Source: Saxidomus purpurata
Lineage: Eukaryota; Mollusca; Bivalvia; Venerida; Veneridae
DNA length: 64,000 nt
Direction: 5' to 3'
NCBI GenBank assembly: GCA_022818135.1
Contig: JAFMSR010000007.1
Span: forward strand, 11,541,007-11,605,006
The translations under genes and the position numbers were made by a program. Shown here piece by piece: positions 42,911 through 54,200 of the stretch (positions within the stretch are counted from its first letter, which is position 1; the number at the start of each line of letters is the position of its first letter). Under the pieces are notes generated by a model, which ran no database searches, was not told the origin of the DNA, and saw nothing but the letters and a program-made list of their open reading frames with translations.

Positions 42911-43030
42911 TAGGAGAGATCGCTGTGACGTCACTCACCAAGATTGATAACATTGCTGGTGGACCATAACCCTTGTGTTTGCAATGCTTATGTATTGGAA
43001 AGGAATTTTTGAATTTTTTTGCTATCCAAA
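42911..43030. repeat. Dispersed ~130-bp repeat, copy 2
   Basis: TCACCAAGATTGATAACATT through TATGTATTGGAAAGGAATTT matches 18,898-19,030 in the same orientation. Confidence 0.6.
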
Positions 43031-43049
43031 GTGCAAGTGGCGTCCACAC

Positions 43050-43910
43050 TTTGTCCGTTCTTTAAGTCAAACAGTTTTTATCTGATCTTCACCAAACTTT
43101 CTGAATATGTTCGTGGGCATAATGTCCAGGCCAAATTGGATAACCAGCCAAACGCCTCAGGCACTTTTGGATGATGACCCTTGAATTATGAAATAATGGC
43201 CAAATTAGCCTTGTCCGCTCTCTAAGTCGACCAGTTTTCATCTGATCTTCACCAAACTTGTTGAAAATATGAGTGAATTATGTCTAGGCAAAGTTCGATA
43301 ACCAGCCAAATCGCCCAAAGTCCTTTTGGATTATGGCCCTTGAATTATTCAAAATTGGCCAAATTAGTCTTGTCTGCTCTCTAAGTCGAACAGTTTTCAT
43401 TAGATCTTCACTAAACTTGCTGAAAGTATTTGTTGGCATAATGTCTAGGCCAGCTTTGATAACCAGCCAAATTGCCCTAGCACTTTTGGATATTGGCCCT
43501 TGAATTATCAAAAATTGGCTAAATAAGCCTTGTCCACTCTATGTCGAACAGTTTTATCCGATCTTCACCAAACTTAGTGAAAATATTTGTAGGCATAATA
43601 TCTAGGCCAAGTTAGATAATCAGCCAAATCGCCCAAGGCACTTTTGGATTATGGCCCTTGTCTGCTCTATAGTTCAAACAAAACTATGAACTGCCAGATA
43701 GAAATTTGCTGTTGTTTGGCTTCTTTTGTTGTCTCTATTGTACATTTTAGCCACATAAGCCCAAACATAGCCACATAAGACATACAGAATGAATGACATC
43801 AAAGAGAATTAACTGTAACCTATTGTTGCCATAGCCACTTAACCCCCACATTTTTGGCTCAGAAAGACAGACGGACAGTGTGACTTTAATATGCTCAAGG
43901 GGGCATAAAA
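43050..43910 (+). repeat. ~155-bp tandem repeat array, about four units
   Basis: Units share CAGTTTTCATCTGATCTTCA, CCAAACTTGCTGAAAATAT, GATAACCAGCCAAATCGCCC and GGATTATGGCCCTTGAATTA. It ends GCTCAAGGGGGCATAAAAAT. Probably the core of another non-autonomous element. Confidence 0.75.
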
Positions 43911-44049
43911 ATAGAAAAAAAATTAAACCATTTCCCTGTAACTGTATGACAGTGCAGTAACACAGGTATCAAGAATCTGCAGAAGTAAATAATTATTGTT
44001 TTCCTTTAGGTAGATGTTGACTAATACATGATGGTCTGTTAAATCAAAT

Positions 44050-44350
44050 AACTATTTTCATGAGTCACTTTACAGCAAATTTCAGCCAAATTTCACAAGA
44101 TTGCTGCACAAAATGGCCCCCAGAGCTAAAAACAGAAATACCTTTAAGCAACATCTTTACTACTGGGCCAGTTTCAACCAAATCCACAGGATAATTCCTT
44201 GGATGCTCCTCTACCAAATTTGCACTTGGCTGCACATAATGGCCACCAAAGCTATAAATATAACAACCTTTAAATGATATCTCCCCCTTTACCACTGGGC
44301 CAATTTCAGCCAAACTTCATGTATTGCAGTTGTTCTCTGTTCACTCAGGT
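44050..44350 (+). repeat. Degenerate repeat fragment related to GTGAGCGATA-ending elements
   Basis: Words such as TTTCAGCCAAATTTCACA, ACTGGGCCAGTTTCAACC and the end CAGGTGAGCGATACAGGG resemble the 3' side of the 41.7-kb family, but no hairpin follows. Confidence 0.5.
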
Positions 44351-44393
44351 GAGCGATACAGGGTTTTCATTTATTTTCAGTGAACTTTTTAAC

Positions 44394-45295
44394 CAGGTTT
44401 TCCGAAGGAAAAATCCTGGTTATTAGATTGAGGTATGTCGGCGGGCGGGCGTAAACAATTTCTTCTGTGCGCAACTCCTCCTACATTTCTCAACGGATTT
44501 CAACCAAACTTTCACAGAAGTATTGTCATGAAGTGCCCTGGCGCATGTTGTCGGGGTTTTGTGATTTGGTCATTTTTGACAGAATTGTGGCCCTTTGTTT
44601 TTTTTCACATATGTAATTCTTCTGTGTGCAACTCCTTCTACACTTCTCAAGGGATTTCAACCAAACTTTCACAGAATTATTGTCACCAAGTGCCCTGGCG
44701 CATATTGTCGGGGTTTTGTGATTTGATCATTTTTGACAGAATTATGGGCCTTTGTTTTTTTCCACATAATGTAATATATATAGAGAAATACTCTTCTGTG
44801 TGCAACTCCTACATTCTCAAGGGATTTCAACCAAACTTTCACAGAACTATAATTGTGAACTAAAGAATTTTGAGTATATAATGATCTGCCCCTGGTCGTC
44901 CGTCCGTCCGCAATTTTGTGTCTCCTTATTTAAGTATATATAAAAGGGAGAATACTTTGTTATTATAAAAGGGAGAATACTCTGTTACTACTGTCTATTT
45001 TTAGAATAGATTACTGTATACTTTGGAGTATTCTGTTACAGTAAGATGACAAAATTTCTCATGAGACCAGCGGTTCAAACCCCACACAGAGCATTTTTTT
45101 TTTTTTTTTGTTTTTTTTTTTATGATTTTTGCCTGAATTATGGCCCTTTGCTTTTTTTTCATATGTTATATATAGAAGAATACTGTCACGTGCCCACTTC
45201 CACCTACATTTCTCAAGATATTTAAACATTTGTGCTTGGCCAGCAGACTGGAAAATGAAAACCTGGTTTTGTGACAATTTCTTGTCACTTGTTCA
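44394..45295 (+). mobile_element. Non-autonomous element with AACCAGG foldback ends
   Basis: The 5' hairpin joins AACCAGGTTTTCC and GGAAAAATCCTGGTT, followed by GTCGGCGGGCGGGCG. Three ~180-bp units contain GGATTTCAACCAAACTTTCA and GCGCATRTTGTCGGGGTTTT. The 3' side has GAAAACCTGGTTTTGTGACA. A run of T and a B-box-like GCGGTTCAAACCCC at 45,070 hint at a nested SINE remnant. The 142-codon frame here is repeat-driven. Confidence 0.65.
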
Positions 45296-45753
45296 GTTTT
45301 TGAATAACTTCAGTTACAATGCATCTTCATATCTTTATTTGTACATATAAGGTATCTTGTATATCTTTAGCGTTTTTCGTTTGAGAGGTGTGTGAGTTGT
45401 ATATCTAACTATTGCTTTCTGTTGTTAACTAATTTCTTTATTTTGCTTTTAATTGCATACTGTACATTGTGTAGTGTTGTAGTGTATTATGTGTATAACA
45501 ACAAGATGTTTTAAATTTATAAATTTCTACTTTATGAAATATTATACATTTGTATAACTAAATTTTAAACTTGCTTAGTAATACATTGTTTCATATCTTT
45601 CTTCAATTCGGACTTTCTTTCCCAGATTTTTCAGCTTATATCTATTATTGTGAGGGCATCACTTTCACAGGAAAGCTTCCTGTTTCACGGACTAAGGAAA
45701 GCAGACCAACATTACCTGCCATTGTTTACATTATTTTATGTATGTATTTTCAG

Positions 45754-45851
45754 AGGTATCTATGGCAACTGGAGCTGTAAACCAAGGCTATGATGACTTT
45801 GTGAACAAAGAAGTAGAAGTACCTGCAGAACACACCTGGATAAAACAATGA
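45754..45851 (+). CDS. Spinster alternative last exon (distal)
   Basis: After ATTTTCAG, 98 nt joined in phase with exon 10 give EVSMATGAVNQGYDDFVNKE and VEVPAEHTWIKQ then TGA at 45,849-45,851. Using it instead of exon 11 yields 529 aa. The in-phase frame, good acceptor and a protein-like sequence support it, but transcript evidence is needed. Confidence 0.6.
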
Positions 45852-48640
45852 ATCGGACTGTGATAATTTACATGATTAGCACTGCTGGCTTTTGGAATCT
45901 GAGACATTGAGATTAATTGATCTTATATGTCACACAAAGTTTAATTCTGTTCACTATCACTGACTTTTAATTGGACAGCGTCAAATGGACACATAAAAAA
46001 TGAATAGCATTATAACTAAAAGAGTTATCATGAAGAGTTATTGACTGTTTTATACCCTGTAGTTAATGCTCTACCACATTTATCCCCTCTTCGTTCTTAC
46101 TATTTTCTTCTAAAACCGAAAGAAGATCTAGGTATTTGATCAATATTTAGATATAGAGCAGTGTGATACAGGACATTCTGCAGGAAGACTTGATGTGTTT
46201 TGTCTCAGCGGGTAGTCCTTTTAGGGTTGACTCTAACCATGAGACCATTCGGTGCATTCTTATAAAGTGATATAATATTATGTTGAATGTAATGATTGAA
46301 AAGAATCCAATGAAATATTGTTCTGAAGGCGATGATAATTCCATTGTCTTTGGCACTGTTATTTATCAGGCCTAGAGTATTGTTCTTGTTTTGACCGGGA
46401 TATCTTCGTAGTAATACCATGATTTATATGATTTGCTTGTCATGCCTTTTCAATTAGAACCATACCTGTCTTATACCAGCTTGTATCTTTATATTACCTT
46501 ATTAGTGAAGAGATTGTGTCAACTGTTTGTACACTTTGCAAACTGTACCCATTTGAATGAATTTCAAGCTTCTTTAAGAACATATATTGGTATTTGCTTC
46601 ATTAACATTGAGCCATATTATAAGCCTCGAGCTGGATCTTCTTAAATAGTACTATAGGATAAATTGTACAATGTATGCATGTGTGAAACAGTATGAACAA
46701 AGACAAAAGGTTCTACTGGAAATTAGTTGGTTGTAACTTCAGGTGTGTCCTAGACAATAATCTCCGTGACTTACATGACTTTGTCACTGTAATTATGTAA
46801 TTTGAATAATTTGACATTGTAAATATAGAATGTTTCAAGAGTTTTAACTGTACATTGTTGAAAGTGTTTTAATTAAGTGTTCTCTGTGTACTGTACAAAG
46901 TTGAGTTATTTATAACCAGACATTCTTATCTATTACTTCTAAACAAGTCAGTCTCAGGAAAGAGAAACATCAGAAGGCCAAACAAATAAATACATGTGTT
47001 TCCGGTCCCTTTGCTAAATGATTGTTGGTCAGTCGGTAGGAAAGTTTATTTTTATTTATGTTGCCTTTTTAGCTCTGAAATATGAAAAAAACACATATAA
47101 AAGTTTGAAGTTGACATTAAAAAGTTAATCTTGGTCAGGAGACCGGAGACATATGTTGTCAGTTTTGTTGCCTTAGATGTTATCAGTTGAATGTTTCTTG
47201 TACAGATGTTATAGTTAGCAATGTATGATTAGGATTAAGGAATGAAATCGATCTGTATGCAAGTTATCCTTGTTCTGGAAGTGACATCATGAATCTAATA
47301 TTCTATCACTCATAACAAATTATCCACTCACTAGATACCTTAAATTATTGTAGTAAATGAATAATTGTTCTGAGTGGTTGAATATTATCATTCTAGAAAA
47401 CAGTTTCATTCCTTTTTCTCACCACATTGTAACAACATTTGCTTGTTGTTCTAAGCGCTGAGGATTACAACGAAATTTCAGAAATGCATTGTTAGTCATT
47501 TGTTATAAAGCAACCTTCAAAGGTTATAGATTTATTAAGAGGTATTTTAGAGCACGCCTTCCCAATTTTTTAACTAAGATCATGAAATTGTACATTGTAT
47601 TTGGCACGTGAGTTCATTTTAGCTCACCCGAGCATGCATTGCTTAAGGTGAGTTTTTGTGATTACTTGATGTTCATTGTCCATCTGGCTGATCACACTCG
47701 ACCTCAAATATGCAATAGAGTTTTCACTGGATCTTCAGGGAACTTAGAATAACTGTTTTGATGAAATCTAGGTCAAGTTGAATACTATTTCAGAATGTGT
47801 GTGCTGATTAATTCTAGGTTAAGTACAAACATGGGTGATCTCGGGTCACCAGGTCAAATCATAGAAAAACGTTGTGTATGCAATAGAGGCTGTATTTTTT
47901 ATTGAATCTTCGTGAAACTTTGTCAGAATGATTGTCTTAATGAATTCTAGGTTTGATCTGAATATGGATCATTACTCAGTAGGCCACTCGTGAACATTGG
48001 TAAGAATTATTATCTAGATGATCTCTAGATGGGAGTCATGTTTGAAATATTAAATTGTAGTTATTGTATTTGATAAATTCATATTGGCAGTTCATCTTAC
48101 ATTTTATTGCCACTGTGTACCACTGGAAAAATCAAACATATGTTTTTATTTCTAAGGAGGTTTTACTTATAATATAGTGATCATGTTCAAATTTGTTGCA
48201 AGGTTTTGAGTGATATTTAAGTTTGCCTGTTTAACTGATTGGATCAAATGTTGAATTAGTACAGTTAATAATGGGATTTCTTTGATTGTGCAAATATATT
48301 TGAAAATTAAATATATGTAACCCCTATACGGAGACTAATGAACAATAATTTATGAATCCAGCTGTCATTATCAGATCTGGTACTTAATTATAATGAATAA
48401 GGAAATGTTGAACTGTAACCTTGTATTACCAGGATCTAATTAAGATTTTTTAAGAATTTGAACTCCTACAGAATAATGCAGTTCTCCTAGTTGGTAATAT
48501 TAATTTTTGAAGTATAAATTGTCACTAAAATGTGTTTCAGAGTGTGTGTTTTGAAAGTTTTACTGTACAGACATTTGTTAATAGATTATGCACATGTATA
48601 TAAAAAAAATTAAAGATTATTAATTTTTGTCCATGAAAGT
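45852..48640 (+). other. Probable long 3' UTR of the distal Spinster transcript, with an element fragment
   Basis: AT-rich and without supported coding frames. Candidate poly(A) signals are AATAAA at 46,985-46,990 and ATTAAA at 48,609-48,614, the latter before T-rich sequence. The actual transcript end is not visible from sequence. Confidence 0.4.
47620..48060 (+). mobile_element. 5' fragment of a TTTTAGCTCACC-type element
   Basis: TTTTAGCTCACCCGAGCA with the inverse TGCTTAAGGTGAG forms the family's 5' hairpin. The following TTCATTGTCCATCTGG-like region and ~125-bp degenerate units (GAATTCTAGGT, GGATCTTCAGGGAACTT) lack a 3' hairpin. Confidence 0.55.
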
Positions 48641-49119
48641 TTGTTTTATTCTATTGCAAACATTACAGGATTGCTTTTCATAGGATACTTAGATTAAAGA
48701 TCTACAAAAATCCCTTGAAATTTAATGAAACAAGACTTCAATCAAATCTTATTGCTGTTTCATTAACAAGTCCAAAGGATAAACAACAGAAAAGTGAAAT
48801 AAAAGAAACAACACATCAAACAACGGTGGAAGTAGATTATATTTTAATATTGACAGGTACCTGTCCATGCAGGACCGTCACCAGGATCTAAAGTCCAAAG
48901 AAAAACTATTAAGAAGTTTCTGAATGCATTCAAGTTTATCAGTGGAAAATATGAAAAAGGTTTTATTCATGCTGCAATCTCAATCTACAGAATCAGGAGT
49001 TGAATTTGAATGATGAATTAAATGCAACATATACATATTATAGTAGTCTGCTCTAGAACTAAAGAAAGTTGCCAATTTCCAGTGCAGACCTGAGTCACAG
49101 CAAAAACAATAGCTGTCCC

Positions 49120-49790
49120 TCGTAAGTGACAAATGCCCCCAAAGGGGTATCTGTGACCCTGACCTTCGAGGTATGGACCCGGAACTTGCACGTGACACTT
49201 TATCTCCATGTGCTGAACATTTGTTCCGATTCATTTTAAAATCTTTCTATGTATATCTGATTCACAATCCGGACATGAATATGTGCTTATACACGATTCT
49301 TAACTGTGTGACTTGGACCTTAAAGGTAAGCTTGCACGACGCATGTCCTCTCGATGTGCTCAACAATTGAGCCATGTAATTTTAAAATCTTTTCATGCTT
49401 GACAGAGTTACCATGTATACAACATTCCATTACATTTAAACTATTAAGTGTGACATTGAATTTTGAGGATGGGCCGTGGTTGTACGCGACACGTTGTCTT
49501 GAAGTGCTGAACATTTGTGCCAAGTTATTTTATAATCCATCGATGCATGACAAAGTTACAGTCTGGACACGAATATGTGCATATACACAGGATTCCATTA
49601 CCTTTAAACTATGTGTGACGACCTTCAATGTAAGGACGCATGCCTTGTTCCTGACATGTCCTCTCCAAGTGCCATGTAATTTTAAAATCGTTGCATACTT
49701 GACAAGAGTTACCATATTACATGTATACAGCATCCCATTACCTTTAAACTCTTAAGTATGACCTTGACCTTTGAAGTAGGATCGTGGTTG
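49120..49790 (+). repeat. ~140-150 bp tandem repeat array
   Basis: Units share ATTTTAAAATC, CTTGACAGAGTTACCATGTA, CATTACCTTTAAACT and GTGACCTTGACCTT-like words. Starts at AATGCCCCCAAAGGGGTAT, a small palindrome. No gene. Confidence 0.7.
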
Positions 49791-50314
49791 TTGTCCCGTT
49801 GGGGACATTGAAAACAAACAAAAAGCAGCACCAAACAACAAGCTCTTTACTAAGCTGTTTTTCTGTATCTAAATAGGGTGACTGACCGCAGCCCAACCAG
49901 TCAACACACGAAAATGATGTAAAAAGCAACACAGAGGACAAGCTTCACAGTCTCGGATCTATTCTTATATTCTTACTTAAATGTGCGACAGGAAACCATT
50001 TACAGTTGAGCAACAGTAACCTTTTAGCAATAGCCCCTCCCCCTATGAGCTATAACTAGGTACAGCTCCAAATTAAATCATGAACCTAATTCAATACGTT
50101 TGGTACGTTTCTATAAAAATGACCCCGCCATTTCAGGCTTATAAATGAATTATGGGTGTAATGTGTACAACCGTTTCATTAAAGTCGGGAAAGGCGAGCA
50201 GCTCGTACAAGCTTCAATGAGAATTATGTGCTCTGAACCACTGTTATATAAAACTTATAAGATAATTCCGCATGAGATTTTTTTTAATTAAATGTTGCCA
50301 GGAACAGCTTACCG

Positions 50315-50860
50315 ATGATATTAAATGCTCCGCCGACAGGATTAGCATTGTTATATCCAATTAGACCCAAGGGGTTTTATTTACATGTACTTACAGATTA
50401 TTCTATTTTGCAACTTGACCTGCAGATTGCCTACAATTTTTTGACCAGCTCTAAAATGTTCCTAATTTATTCAGACTATGGTTTTAATTTACTACTATTT
50501 ACCAAAGACTTGTGTACGAACGACCGGTCCTATTTAAAATTAGTCACATGCATCTACTGCATTCTAGAGACTCAGTTTGGTCGTGTCACGCATGAACTGA
50601 AACGAACTACACAAGTTTCCAATTACCCTAAATTTATTTTATTAACAGTTAAATTTATAAAAAAGATAATTGCATGTAATGCCTTTTCAGACACTAGAAT
50701 TGTTTTAACTAATGGGTATAATTTAGTAAACGCTTACATCAACATATTAACTAATGTGTATTTTCATTTCATTTGTAATTTTTTATTTGCTACTTTTTCA
50801 CGAATCGCATCTGGCAAATTAAAAAAACGTACGTTTCGAAAAAAACACACGATTAAATAG
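50315..50860 (+). CDS. Unrecognised 181-codon open frame, doubtful
   Basis: The longest frame here not explained by a repeat, transposon or recognised exon. It begins MILNAPPTGLALLYP and ends with a basic tail (KLKKRTFRKKHTIK). The composition is rich in I, L, F, Y, N and K, as expected from AT-rich DNA read by chance. No signal peptide, domain or splice context was recognised. It sits in the convergent spacer between the Spinster and protease genes. I regard chance as the likelier explanation. Confidence 0.15.
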   Translation: MILNAPPTGLALLYPIRPKGFYLHVLTDYSILQLDLQIAYNFLTSSKMFLIYSDYGFNLLLFTKDLCTNDRSYLKLVTCIYCILETQFGRVTHELKRTTQVSNYPKFILLTVKFIKKIIACNAFSDTRIVLTNGYNLVNAYINILTNVYFHFICNFLFATFSRIASGKLKKRTFRKKHTIK

Positions 50861-51076
50861 CATGTTGTTCATACCAGTTTAAAAGGTAAGCATTCTTTTA
50901 ACAACCAAAAGAGTTCACCGACAAGCCACATAATCTATTTACGCCGGGTAAAGAAGTAGATCTAATTGAAAACCAAATAATACAACTACACACAAAAAGC
51001 GTGTTTTCCAAATCATCGAAGTAGAAACTGATGTATGAAAGTGACAGTATCCTAAATTGCACAAAAAAGTTCCTTT

Positions 51077-51244
51077 TCAGTTCTGTTCCATGATACTTGC
51101 AATCCAGTCGGCGTAATGTCTAATCTTAGTGTAAATTCCCGGGTATTTTCCGCTGCCACACCCTTTCCCGGCAGACACAATGCCGACAACTTCGTATTGT
51201 CCGTCGGGTCCAGTTGGACAAAGAAGCGGGGACCCAGAATCTCC
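51077..51244 (-). CDS. Serine protease exon 5 (Ser nucleophile, stop)
   Basis: 168 nt encoding [40 protein letters not shown] and [15 protein letters not shown], then TGA at 51,077-51,079. The acceptor is GTTTACAG. Phase 0. Confidence 0.95.
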   Translation of the reverse strand, partial: GDSGSPLLCPTGPDGQYEVVGIVSAGKGCGSGKYPGIYTKIRHYADWIASIMEQN

Positions 51245-54200
51245 CTGTAAACACACACAAAATACATAACGACGACAATAAATGATAGATTTACAGTTGC
51301 ACCTGTATTAGTGGTCACATAACGCTAGCTATGGCAGCCAATTCTTATATAATTATATACCCAAACATACAATGTGTGTACCAATTGTCCGACCATAGAA
51401 TCAGCAATGCGGAAATAAATACAATGTGGAAATAGACACTGGTAAATGTTAGAACATACTTGTTGCCAATCTGTGCTGTTTTCCTCCCACTTTTGTTTCC
51501 TCTATTAATTGTTTAAAATGAGAATTCAAATCTTTAATAATTATTAATTTCCGTAATTGTTTTAAGGAAATGGGATTATTTTGTTCCGAACAATGATTAA
51601 AATTGTAATATAATCATATAGAACTTGACTGTCAATATATCAGAACATTTGATATGCTAGTCTGCTCGGAATAGAAGTTTTTATTCTTAACCATTCGGTC
51701 ACGCAATTTCTTTTTTTAAAAGAAGTTTTGCATATGGAATGATATAACATTTCTTGTGTCCTCTATGATCAATTAATTTCAATGCTTTACAAGAACGTGA
51801 CTGTGGTACACGTGATTTACTATTGTATAATTTACTAGTATTTGATTATTATTTCGTAATCAAAAACTATTTTCGCAGATTATTTTCGAGTAATTTTCAC
51901 ATCAGTAAACAAATTTTCATGTCTTTTCACAACTTTGCTTTCTCTTAACCGCGTGACAACAAAGAGTTTAGTAACCTTGTCCTGATAACACTGTCCTGAG
52001 GTGCACCAACCAGATTTGGAAGTTGCTGAGAACTGCCGAAACATAAGCTCGAATGAACTCAAAATATTCAGAGTAACTGCATCGGTTAGTTATAGTCATA
52101 TATTGTGGCTGATTTCTGCCATTTCGTTCTAGCGTTTTGGCACCCCCGCCAGTACGACAGTTACCTTATTTGTCGTACTTGCGCACTTGTTTGTCATTCT
52201 GGCGTGTTGGCGTTTTAACGGGGCGCCAGTACGCCAGCACGACAAAAAAAAAGCGCCAATACGACATTTTTATACGTGCCAGGACGACAACTCTGGTGGC
52301 TGATTACTGCCATTTCGATCTGGCGTGTTGGCTCTAAGGTATACAAACGAATCTTTTCCGATGATTTTGTGAAAACTTTTCTGAATATCGCCGACCGCGA
52401 AAAATTCAAAGTACTATGTATTTTTTTTTATTGTGACTGAACGATTATGAGTAATAATCTTACATTACAAGCGTCTGGGTTCCCGCCATAATCCTTCTGA
52501 TGTTGAGATTGTTTGTACTTGGGAATACCTGCACATAGGACTGACTCATCAATGATCATGTGGATATCTCGTTCCTTGTACTCGAGATTCTCGTACACAT
52601 CTCTGCACGTGTCATTGTTGATTATATACACCGAGGTCTTTAGAGGAATATACATGCCCCAGCCATAAGGTTCTGAAATAACCAGACAACATTCACACAC
52701 TCTAAAGTGAGCTCTCAAGCAAAACATAGTTGCTCTGGACATTTACCATCGTATTTTCTCGTAGATACTTCAAACGCTAACAATTTATCACTTGTAACTT
52801 AGAAAAAATAGCCATGATGATTCTACATCCCTCACCTGAGTACCAGTGCACTTACCTTAGTAATGCAATTGTTGTTAAAAAGGGAGGGGGTGGTTGCTAA
52901 GGAAGTCACTGGTTTCCAGGAAAAGTCATTGTTGCTTAAGAATACATTGGTCGCCAAAAGTCACCAGCTGCCAGGGACAGTAAGTGGCTGCTAAGGAAAT
53001 CATTGATCACTTGGGGAAGTCAGTGATTGCTAAAGAAGGTAAATGTTGCTAGTTGCGAAGGACGTCAGTGGTTGCTAAGGAAGAAACTTGTCACAAGAGG
53101 ATACTAAAGGTTGCTAAGGAAGTAATTGGTTGCTAAGGAAACTCACTGGTTGCTATGGGACTTACTTGCTGCTAAGGCAGTCAATGGTTGCGAAGGAAGT
53201 CATATGTTCCTAGGGAATTCACTGGTTGCTAAGAAAGTCATTGTCTGCTAAGGAAGTCATTGGCTGCTAGGGAAATAAAAGTTGGCTAATGAAGTCAATG
53301 GTCACTTGTACTCTAAGATGGTGGTTGCTAAGGAAGTCAGTTGTTACTAAAAGAGTCGCTGGTTCCTACAGGAACTCATTGGAAGCTTTGGCGTTAAAGC
53401 TGCTCGCTCTCAGATTTTGATAAAAAAACTAAAGTTCTTCAAATTGTATGAAAATATTTTAGAACATATAGTCATATAAAAAGGTTCTGGTAAAATTCAT
53501 GTAAAGTTTATCAGTAGATGTTAAATTATAAGCTACAAAATAATAAAGTGGTGTCGTAAAACCAGCATTTTCAATCGATTTTTGCAAATTCCTAACAAGA
53601 TGTTTACTTCTATTGTTGACTCTAGCCTTTAGTTTTATATTTATGTTTTGATGTGTCATTTTTTTAAATTATAATTTTTAACGCCAACTGAGAGCGAGCA
53701 GCTTTAATGTAACTCTATATACAGACAAGGAACCCCAGGGTTGGGTCGGTTTTGACTCAAGGGGCATGTCATGAACAAACTTGGTAGAGGTCCACTAGAC
53801 AATGCTACGTACCAAACATCTAAGATCTAGGCCATGTGGTTTGAGGAATATTTTTAAAGGTTTTCCTATATAAGTCTTTGTTAAACAAGTGACCCCCGGG
53901 CGGGGCCAATATTGACCCTAGGGGCAATTTTGGTAGAAGTCCACTACACGTTGCTACAAAGCAAATATCGTAGCTCTATGCCTTGTCAGAGAAGAGTTTT
54001 TCCTAAATACGTTTATATGAAGTCCCCTGAGTGTGGTTAATTTTGACACAAGGAGCATGATTTGAACACTGTTTGGAGCGGCCTTCTAGACAATGCTACA
54101 TGCCAAATATCTAAGCTCTAGGCATCGTGGTTTCAGAGAATTTCTTTTAAGTTTTTCATGTAGATACAAAAATAAAAGTGACCACAAGGACGGGGTCAAT

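Noticed and set aside
44435..44863. 142-codon frame
   Set aside because: It spans tandem units of the AACCAGG-ended element; the protein is itself repeated at the unit length.
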